Origin: an uncultured Flavobacteriales bacterium | Lineage (GTDB): Bacteria > Bacteroidota > Bacteroidia > Flavobacteriales_D > Sanyastnellaceae | DNA length: 7,484 nucleotides | Direction of reading: 5' to 3' | Assembly (NCBI GenBank): GCA_913057815.1 | Contig: CAJXOV010000106.1 | Coordinates: 1 to 7,484 of the forward strand | In this document: piece after piece, positions 1 through 4,594 of the stretch | How the letters are laid out: each line of letters starts with the position of its first letter | How positions within the stretch are numbered: position 1 is the first letter of the stretch | Program-made: the position numbers and the translations under genes | Notes under the pieces: generated by a model | Databases searched by the model: none | The model's input: only the letters and a program-made list of their open reading frames with translations | What the model was told of the DNA's origin: nothing

Positions 1-38
1 TCTATTCGTCGGCAGCGTCAGATGTGTATAAGAGACAG
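1..38 (+). other. Nextera/Tn5 Read 1 library adapter (artefact)
   Basis: Bases 6-19 read TCGTCGGCAGCGTC and bases 20-38 read AGATGTGTATAAGAGACAG, which together are the 33-base Nextera Read 1 adapter ending in the Tn5 mosaic end. Bases 1-5 (tctat) would be the tail of an i5 index; from memory they match the end of index S502 (CTCTCTAT). This is library sequence, not genome. Reading it in frame with the first gene gives the false N-terminus MCIRDR. Confidence 0.98.
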
Positions 39-39
39 G

Positions 40-1977
40 TATTACGTGATTGGAAATAGTCAAACTAAATTGACTAATGATATTTATGATGATCTTAATC
101 CGAGTTTTTTACCAAATTCTGAATCGATCATTTTTTCAAGTAACAGAACAGATGACACCCTTAGAACAGAGGTGCCGATAGACGTATATCCTAATTTTAA
201 AGATATATTTATCTTAACCCTAGGAGACACTCCCGAGTTAGAACAAATAACGAGAACTCCTAACCTGGACGAAGAGCAACCTGAAGCTCTTTCGGATAAA
301 TACTTTAGTTATTTATCGTTTAGGAAGAATTTTAAAAACCGTTATGCTGCCTCGGTTGACAGTGCTATTTCTAGAATAGATACTACTATTCATTACAGGT
401 ATTTTACACGAGAGACTGTGTTAAGTAATAAGCCTTTCCAATTAAACGACTATGAAGTTCATGCCAACAGTAAAACATACAATTACTCTTTTTATAAAGA
501 TGGAAGATTTCAATACAACTGGGAAAATTTAAAAAGTGATAATGAATCTGATGTGTCAGTAAATCAATCTGCAGATTCTATTATTGAGGATGTGTTAGCC
601 GATGGTGTTGAGTTGTTTGAAATTATTCCAATCGATGATTCAGATAGAGAAGTAGATCCTTTCAATTACGAATTTTCTACTACCGATGGTAGCATGGAAA
701 TAGAAAAGGAAGTGGTGCGCATACAAGATATGATTGACGACTCCGACTCTACTTCTATAACTCGGAATAAGTTCGAGCTTCCTAAATCCAGAAACTATAG
801 ATTAAATTTTGTGATAGATGAGGTAACTACTCAGTTGGATAATAGTTTGGGGTTGCAGATGTATCAGTCCATTAGTGCAGCTACTAGCCTTAATCAGGGG
901 AGCGGTATAGGAGGGTTGGCTAAAGTGTCGGATTTATTTGAAGATCACAAACTAAAAGGTGTTGTTAGATTAAGTGCTAGTAACTCTGGTTTAGAGGGAG
1001 GAGTGTTTTATCAAAATTTAAAAAACCGATTGGATAAAGAGTATTCTATTCAACGATTTTCGAATCAAGCTTCACTACTTCCTGGGCAGCCATGGATAGC
1101 GGCATCTCAAATGCTTTTGGGAACTTACAAGTTATCTTACCCGCTAGACGAGGTGCGAAGCATACGTGGTACGGCCATAACTCTTTTGGATGATTATAAA
1201 ATCTTGGCTACAGATGTAAATAATGTTGGCATTGAGAATGATCGAGATATTATGGCTGGTCTTAGGGTTTCATATGTATATGATAATACGCGTCAAAAGG
1301 GATTAAATCTTCTAGAAGGTACAAGATATAAAGTGTTTGCTGAATATTATCAGGAACCTTCTGAGAAAAATTCGGGAATGCAAGTAATAGGGTTTGATTT
1401 TAGACATTATGAAAATATCTATAGAAACTTAACTGTAGCGGTAAGGGGTGCAGGAAGTACTTCTTTCGGTGATAGAACTATACTGAATTTAATAGGAGGA
1501 GTGGATAGTGAGTTGCTGGCTAAACAAGGAAATGCAGATGTAGCTGGTGATCAGGGATACTATTATTTAAGTCAGTCTGGTCCGCTGAGAGGATTCTTTC
1601 AGAATAGTCGAAACGGAAATAATTTTGCGGTATTAAATTCTGAAGTGAGGTGGCCAGTTTTCCGATTTTTCAGTAAAAAACCCTTAAACTCTGAATTCTC
1701 GAAAAGTTTCATGTTTACCTTATTCTCAGATGTGGGGTCAGCATGGAATGGACTTAATCCTTATGATGAAGACAACCAATTCAATCAGGTAATTTCTGCC
1801 GGAAACCCAGTTACCGTGACAGTAAATAATAACAGAGAACCTATCGTTTGGAGTTATGGATTTGGAGCTAGAGCTAAAGTGTTGGGCTATTTCATTAGAG
1901 CTGACTATGGATGGGGAGTAGATGATGGACAAATTCTAGATGGTGTTCTGCATCTTTCTTTGAATTTAGATTTTTAG
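40..1977 (+). CDS. PD40 (TolB-like) propeller and outer-membrane beta-barrel protein, 3' part
   Basis: This is the C-terminal 645 residues of a larger envelope protein; the 5' end is lost at the fragment edge, and any ATG at 22 lies in adapter. Numbering from the first native codon at 40, residues 19-36 (NPSFLPNSESIIFSSNR) form a PD40/TolB-type propeller strand, and a second blade follows around 55-95 (IFILTLGD, then QITRTP and LSDKYFSYLS). An acidic, serine-rich linker lies at about 160-245. From about 250 to the end there are alternating strands typical of an outer-membrane barrel, with Omp85-like landmarks: LRGF at 516-519, DVGSAW at 564-569, and a closing strand ending in LSLNLDF with terminal Phe. 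Bacteroidota carry proteins of about 1,100 residues with this propeller-then-barrel layout, often labelled TolB-like; their function is not well established. I infer an outer-membrane location with a periplasmic propeller. Family assignment is fairly sure, function is not. Confidence 0.82.
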   Translation, partial: YYVIGNSQTKLTNDIYDDLNPSFLPNSESIIFSSNRTDDTLRTEVPIDVYPNFKDIFILTLGDTPELEQITRTPNLDEEQPEALSDKYFSYLSFRKNFKNRYAASVDSAISRIDTTIHYRYFTRETVLSNKPFQLNDYEVHANSKTYNYSFYKDGRFQYNWENLKSDNESDVSVNQSADSIIEDVLADGVELFEIIPIDDSDREVDPFNYEFSTTDGSMEIEKEVVRIQDMIDDSDSTSITRNKFELPKSRNYRLNFVIDEVTTQLDNSLGLQMYQSISAATSLNQGSGIGGLAKVSDLFEDHKLKGVVRLSASNSGLEGGVFYQNLKNRLDKEYSIQRFSNQASLLPGQPWIAASQMLLGTYKLSYPLDEVRSIRGTAITLLDDYKILATDVNNVGIENDRDIMAGLRVSYVYDNTRQKGLNLLEGTRYKVFAEYYQEPSEKNSGMQVIGFDFRHYENIYRNLTVAVRGAGSTSFGDRTILNLIGGVDSELLAKQGNADVAGDQGYYYLSQSGPLRGFFQNSRNGNNFAVLNSEVRWPVFRFFSKKPLNSEFSKSFMFTLFSDVGSAWNGLNPYDEDNQFNQVISAGNPVTVTVNNNREPIVWSYGFGARAKVLGYFIRADYGWGVDDGQILDGVLHLSLNLDF

Positions 1978-2014
1978 CAGCAGCATGTGTCTATAGCTTG
2001 TGCCAATACAGTTT

Positions 2015-2036
2015 CTATAAGTGAAATTCACTTTAG
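2015..2036 (+). other. Small inverted repeat downstream of the barrel gene
   Basis: AAGTGAA (2019-2025) and TTCACTT (2027-2033) form a perfect inverted repeat around one A. It can be extended by CTA (2015-2017) pairing with TAG (2034-2036), with one bulged T. It lies about 40 bases after the stop at 1977. There is no T-run after it, so it is a poor intrinsic terminator; it may be an RNA 3'-end structure or chance. Confidence 0.3.
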
Positions 2037-2089
2037 TTGAGCTATTCAAAATTGTTCAAAGCACTTTTCAAAATAGGAAATTTTAGGGC

Positions 2090-2122
2090 AAAAAAAGACC
2101 CAGACTAAAAGTCTAGGTCTTT
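2090..2122 (-). terminator. Intrinsic terminator of the small lipoprotein gene
   Basis: AAAGACC (2094-2100) pairs with GGTCTTT (2116-2122), and AGACT (2102-2106) pairs with AGTCT (2110-2114) around an AAA loop, with a single C/A mismatch at 2101/2115. Read on the minus strand the stem runs directly into seven Ts (complement of 2090-2096). It sits 24 bases past the stop codon of the minus-strand lipoprotein gene, as expected for its rho-independent terminator. It may also help stop transcription arriving from the barrel gene on the plus strand. Confidence 0.85.
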
Positions 2123-2145
2123 AATAATGTTTTAGAAGCTAAAAC

Positions 2146-2349
2146 TTAGTTTAAATCACAAGATCCACCTAAGATAGCAGCTGAAGTGCTTAATGCATCA
2201 CAAGCATCTTCTGCATCAGATTTTTTAGAATCTTCAAAAGTTGTAGTGCTTGTCTGTCCTGCAACAGTACATTCACAATCATAATCTTTTTTACAAGAAG
2301 CTAAAGAAAGTACAAATACTGCTCCAGCTATTAAAGTTAAATTTTTCAT
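2146..2349 (-). CDS. Small cysteine-rich lipoprotein (67 aa)
   Basis: The protein has a short charged start (MKNL), a hydrophobic stretch (residues 5-18) and a lipobox LASC at 16-19, so it should be cleaved before C19, lipidated and exported to the envelope. The mature part is about 49 residues, starts CKKDYDCEC, and holds four further cysteines (C25, C27, C50, C64), enough for two disulfides. The middle is rich in Thr, Ser, Asp and Ala. Small lipoproteins starting with KKD-x-x-C-x-C and ending in a Cys near the C-terminus recur in Bacteroidota, to my recollection, with no assigned role. It is a single-gene unit: a consensus promoter (2371-2401) and a strong terminator (2090-2122) flank it. 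The ATG at 2349 gives a leader of about 17 bases without a Shine-Dalgarno sequence, as is normal in the phylum. The gene is well supported; its function is unknown. Confidence 0.85.
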   Translation of the reverse strand: MKNLTLIAGAVFVLSLASCKKDYDCECTVAGQTSTTTFEDSKKSDAEDACDALSTSAAILGGSCDLN

Positions 2350-2370
2350 AATGTTTCTTTTAATTTAGCG

Positions 2371-2401
2371 CAAATATACTTGTACAAGTCCTATTTCCAA
2401 A
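2371..2401 (-). promoter_or_regulatory. Bacteroidota-type promoter of the small lipoprotein
   Basis: On the minus strand TTTG (complement of 2398-2401) is followed by 19 bases and then TATATTTG (complement of 2371-2378). This matches the Bacteroidota sigma consensus TTTG / TAnnTTTG at every defined position, with standard spacing. Transcription would start near 2367, giving a leader of about 17 bases before the ATG at 2349. Confidence 0.75.
2378..2389. promoter_or_regulatory. 12-bp perfect palindrome inside the promoter spacer (candidate operator)
   Basis: ACTTGTACAAGT is its own reverse complement over all 12 bases. It lies between the -33 and -7 boxes of the lipoprotein promoter and touches the first base of the -7 box. 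A dimeric regulator bound here would block RNA polymerase. The regulator is unknown. A related half (ACAAGTAG) occurs at 2429-2436 within the small inverted repeat CTAC-ACAA-GTAG (2425-2436). Confidence 0.4.
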
Positions 2402-2594
2402 TGTTTACTGAAATTATTGTTTACCTACACAAGTAGTTTTAGGGGTTAAGTGCTTTGTGTAACAGTTGTTTAAGTGGGTTTCCGACTTGGAGTTCTTTTT
2501 GTCTAAAATTGTTGTTTTTGTGGGATATTGCATTCATTTACTCTGGTTATTTCGAATTTATTCATCCTTTTTTAGGCGAAACATACTATTATAT
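2402..2594. other. Intergenic stretch with no gene found
   Basis: Upstream of the divergent lipoprotein and PadR genes there are about 190 bases in which I see no credible reading frame, RNA gene or terminator. The plus strand is rich in T and G, with short repeated words (TTAAGTG at 2446 and 2470; TTTTTGT at about 2496 and 2513). It probably only separates the two divergent promoters. Confidence 0.5.
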
Positions 2595-2609
2595 TTAACG
2601 CATCGTTAA
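2595..2609. promoter_or_regulatory. Inverted repeat TTAACG-cat-CGTTAA, candidate PadR operator
   Basis: TTAACG (2595-2600) and CGTTAA (2604-2609) are perfect arms around a 3-base centre. The repeat lies 34-48 bases before the likely PadR start codon, about where the -33 region of its promoter should be. PadR proteins are winged-helix dimers that commonly repress their own operon through inverted repeats, so this is a reasonable operator candidate; it was found by eye only. Confidence 0.4.
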
Positions 2610-2630
2610 TCTATGTATCAATAATCAATG

Positions 2631-2638
2631 TATATTTG
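2631..2638 (+). promoter_or_regulatory. Candidate -7 box (TATATTTG) of the padR operon
   Basis: TATATTTG fits TAnnTTTG exactly, but no TTG is found at the expected distance upstream; the inverted repeat 2595-2609 occupies that area. If used, transcription would start near 2642, so the mRNA would begin at or next to the ATG at 2643 and be leaderless. It would also rule out the upstream ATG at 2628 as the start codon. Confidence 0.35.
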
Positions 2639-2642
2639 TTCT

Positions 2643-2981
2643 ATGTATTCAAAAGAATTAGTCAAAGGCACTTTAAATGTAATAGTCCTAAATCTCTTAT
2701 CACAGAATGGAAGGATGTACGGCTATGAAATATTTTCTAGAGTTAAAGAACTTACGAATGAAAAAATTTTGCTTAAAGATGGTTCCTTATATCCAGCACT
2801 CCAGAAGTTAACCAAGTTAGGTCTTCTGACTGTAGAAGAGGAAATAGTGGGTGGAAGAAAAAGAAAATACTATAACCTGACTGAAGAAGGTACAGTGCGA
2901 AACCAAGAGTATTTAATTGAAATCAAAGATTTCTTCCAAACGATGAGTATAGTCCTCTCTCCAAAAACCATTAAAGCATGA
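2643..2981 (+). CDS. PadR family transcriptional regulator
   Basis: This 112-residue protein is a compact PadR-type winged-helix regulator that should bind DNA as a dimer, usually as a repressor. Helix 1 starts MYSKELVKGTL, followed by VLNLLSQNGRMYGYEI (residues 15-30), the recognition part DGSLYPALQKLTKLGLL (46-62) and a basic wing with GGRKRKYYNLTEEG (70-83). These are the hallmark positions of the short PadR form, and the length is usual for it. I take 2643 as the start because the family begins MYSKEL and because the possible ATG at 2628 runs into a -7-like box. The stop overlaps the next start by 4 bases (ATGA, 2978-2981), so the two are translationally coupled. I infer that it controls its own operon; the effector is unknown. 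Confidence 0.9.
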   Translation: MYSKELVKGTLNVIVLNLLSQNGRMYGYEIFSRVKELTNEKILLKDGSLYPALQKLTKLGLLTVEEEIVGGRKRKYYNLTEEGTVRNQEYLIEIKDFFQTMSIVLSPKTIKA

Positions 2982-3604
2982 AGTTAAGTGAATCACAGAT
3001 AGAATCAATTCAGAACATACTCAACGTTGATAGCTTTAAGAACTATCAATTAAAAGAAGAGCTTTTTGACCACCTATGTAGTGTGGCTGAAAACAAGTAT
3101 TCAGGCAAAGGATCTTTCGAAGATTTCATACTTATTGAACTTGAGGATATAGCGCCCCACGGATTAAAACATTTAGAAATACATACTAATTACGCATCAT
3201 ATTCAAAACCATTTATTGCCATGAAAAAATTCACATACACTATCGGTCTATTAGCATCAGTTACTCTAGCTACAGGAATATTATTTAAACTCATGATGTG
3301 GCCAGGAGCCAGCATGTTTTTGTTAGTAGGAGTTATTCTTCTATTTTTAGTGTTCATCCCATATATGGCTTATGAAAGCATTAAGTCTGGAGTAGTGCAG
3401 AAAGGAATGGATAAAACTAGAGTAATTATTGGTGTTGTCTCATCACTTGTGATCGGTATATCTGTGATTTTTAAATTCATGCACTTAATGGGAGCCAATA
3501 TTGTTTTTGTTTTAGGAATGGCTCTGTTTATATTAGGTTTTTTACCTCTACTTTTTATAAAACTGTATAAAAATAATTCTGCTTCTACCCAAAAGGCTGA
3601 TTAA
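2978..3604 (+). CDS. PadR-coupled four-helix membrane protein with duplicated FK-x-M...GA motif
   Basis: The 208-residue protein has a soluble helical N-terminus (1-70) with YQLKEELFDHLCSVAE at 23-38 and FEDFILIELEDIAP at 47-60. This resembles the small HAAS-like domain found on membrane proteins encoded next to PadR regulators. Four membrane segments follow, at about 85-107, 111-130, 149-170 and 173-196. The two helix pairs look like copies: ILFKLMMWPGASMFLLVG (101-118) and VIFKFMHLMGANIVFVLG (163-180), 62 residues apart. The FK-x-M-x-WPGA pattern is also seen in the N-terminal helices of the gliding protein GldL and in other small Bacteroidota membrane proteins, but length and layout do not fit GldL. 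It overlaps the PadR gene by 4 bases. By analogy with such pairs it may be the target or partner of the regulator in envelope-stress control; this is inference, and its activity is unknown. Confidence 0.8.
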   Translation: MKLSESQIESIQNILNVDSFKNYQLKEELFDHLCSVAENKYSGKGSFEDFILIELEDIAPHGLKHLEIHTNYASYSKPFIAMKKFTYTIGLLASVTLATGILFKLMMWPGASMFLLVGVILLFLVFIPYMAYESIKSGVVQKGMDKTRVIIGVVSSLVIGISVIFKFMHLMGANIVFVLGMALFILGFLPLLFIKLYKNNSASTQKAD

Positions 3605-3647
3605 AGGAGTGGAAGGCCCTTTCTAATTATTTGGTATTATTGATACT

Positions 3648-3995
3648 GTGAAAAAAACACATCTATATATCCTATTTATAGTTCTGAGTTTTGTTTTGAA
3701 CTCTTGTACTAGTAATCAAGAGAAGATAATAGGTACATGGAAATTTTCTTCTATACATCCAGAGTTGAGAGGAGAGGCTAAGAGCAAGGAGTTCAAAGTG
3801 AGGCAGATGAGAAAAGAATTTAAAGGTGAGTTGTATACTTTTAAAGAAAATGGTCATGGAATTCATTTGAAAAACGGAATTACTGAAGAGTTTACGTATA
3901 AGCTAAACAGCTTTAATGAATTGTGTCTTAATGATAGCGAAGATGTTTTCAAAGTTTCTACCTTAATTGACAGGAAGATGAGTTGGTTTTTTTGA
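3648..3995 (+). CDS. Lipocalin-like lipoprotein, apparently frameshifted near its end
   Basis: From a GTG start the first 20 residues form a lipoprotein signal (MKKTHLYILFIVLSFVLNSC) with lipobox LNSC and lipidated C20. No ATG is available: an in-frame TAA at 3624 leaves GTG 3648 as the best choice. The mature part opens with EKIIGTWKF (25-33), the G-x-W start of lipocalin-like beta-barrel domains, and continues with strand-like segments (ELYTFKENGHGIHL, EEFTYKLN). The frame stops at TGA 3993-3995, right after seven Ts (3987-3993). If one T is removed, reading continues for 25 codons to TAA at 4069-4071 and ends with a strand-like DLYSDGGVRLTYLKQ, giving 140 residues. I consider the longer form the ancestral protein. 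It lies 43 bases after the membrane protein gene and could be co-transcribed. Function unknown. Confidence 0.72.
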   Translation: MKKTHLYILFIVLSFVLNSCTSNQEKIIGTWKFSSIHPELRGEAKSKEFKVRQMRKEFKGELYTFKENGHGIHLKNGITEEFTYKLNSFNELCLNDSEDVFKVSTLIDRKMSWFF

Positions 3996-4071
3996 TTTAT
4001 ATAGTGATGGGGGAGTGCGTTTGACATACTTGAAGCAGGAGGAAGGACCTGAAGAGCTATTGATGTATTAA
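3987..4071 (+). pseudogene. Out-of-frame C-terminus of the lipocalin-like lipoprotein
   Basis: The T7 run at 3987-3993 is followed in the +1-shifted frame by 25 sense codons and TAA (4069-4071). The encoded segment opens DLYSDGGVRLTYLK and closes PEELLMY. It has the polar and aromatic pattern expected for a final barrel strand plus a tail. A six-T run would join it to the upstream frame. A real mutation, a sequencing or assembly error, and slippage are all possible. Confidence 0.5.
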
Positions 4072-4146
4072 TCAGCAGATCCCCATGTATCTTTTTTAAG
4101 TCCTTAGATCAAGATAAATTGATGCTGAGCGCTATCGACATTAAAA
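4072..4146. other. Intergenic stretch with no gene found
   Basis: Between the shifted lipoprotein end and the next promoter I see no reading frame or RNA gene. A six-T run at 4092-4097 is not preceded by a convincing hairpin, so no terminator is called. Confidence 0.4.
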
Positions 4147-4179
4147 TTGAGAGAATCCAAAATCCATCACCTATCTTTG
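4147..4179 (+). promoter_or_regulatory. Bacteroidota-type promoter of the TauE/M20/amidohydrolase operon
   Basis: TTG (4147-4149), 22 bases, then TATCTTTG (4172-4179) match the TTG / TAnnTTTG consensus within its accepted spacing range. Transcription would start near 4183. That is only about 4 bases before the ATG at 4187 but about 16 before the ATG at 4199, a leader similar to that of the small lipoprotein. Confidence 0.55.
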
Positions 4180-4186
4180 GCTCTAA

Positions 4187-4594
4187 ATGAAAATCAAGAT
4201 GGATTTTAGTGTCATTTTAATATTGGTAGCCATTGGCATTACTGCTGGAATACTGAGCGGTTTTGTTGGCGTAGGAGGCGGTGTAGTTATTGTCCCATGT
4301 TTGATTTATTTTTTAGGCATGACGCAGTTCCAAGCTCAAGGAACTAGCCTTACTCTTATGCTTCCGCCTATTGGAATTTTAGCCTTTATGAATTACTACA
4401 AGGCTGGAAATGTCGATTTGAAATACGCATTGATCATAGCAGTAGCTTTTGTCATAGGCGGTTACTTCGGTTCTAAATGGGCCATGAAACTGCCTGAGGC
4501 CAAGGTGAAACTTATCTTTGGATTTATTATACTCTATGCAGCCATCCGAATGATTATTTCAGGATATTCACAGCTAAATACGCCCGAGATTTGA
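4187..4594 (+). CDS. Half-size TauE/SafE family membrane permease
   Basis: The protein is an inner-membrane permease of the TauE/SafE (former DUF81) family, members of which are linked to export of sulfite, sulfoacetate and other organic anions. The signature GILSGFVGVGGGVVIVP (residues 21-37) is the family's N-terminal motif, followed by QGTSLTLMLPPIGILAFMNYYKAGNV (51-76) and GGYFGSKWAMKLP (91-103). Four or so hydrophobic segments lie at about 7-25, 33-45, 54-70, 80-97 and 107-125. At 131-135 residues it is one repeat unit; full-length members have two and about 250 residues, so this one probably works as a dimer, a form I recall from other Bacteroidota. ATG 4199 (starting MDFSVILIL) may be the true start, given the promoter position. 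The stop overlaps the next start by 4 bases. Substrate unknown. Confidence 0.85.
   Translation: MKIKMDFSVILILVAIGITAGILSGFVGVGGGVVIVPCLIYFLGMTQFQAQGTSLTLMLPPIGILAFMNYYKAGNVDLKYALIIAVAFVIGGYFGSKWAMKLPEAKVKLIFGFIILYAAIRMIISGYSQLNTPEI

Noticed and set aside
1738..1932. Minus-strand 64-codon open frame
   Set aside because: It is antisense to the conserved C-terminal barrel strands and has no recognisable features.
2590..2597. TATATTTA as a padR promoter box
   Set aside because: It lacks the final G of the consensus and has no upstream TTG at the right spacing; it is also partly inside the inverted repeat.
2978..3604. Gliding motility protein GldL
   Set aside because: The FK-x-M-x-WPGA motif is shared, but it occurs twice, comes after a soluble domain of about 80 residues, and the long periplasmic coiled part of GldL is missing; no gldK/M/N neighbours are seen.
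3602..3616. Shine-Dalgarno-like AAAGGAG and GGAAGG before the lipocalin-like gene
   Set aside because: They lie more than 30 bases before the GTG start, too far to act, and this phylum rarely uses such sites.
3626..3633. Possible -7 box (ATTATTTG) before the lipocalin-like gene
   Set aside because: The first two consensus bases are wrong and no TTG lies at a suitable distance; co-transcription with the membrane protein gene is as likely.
3672..3866. Minus-strand 64-codon open frame
   Set aside because: It is antisense to the lipocalin-like lipoprotein, whose signal peptide and lipobox support the plus strand.
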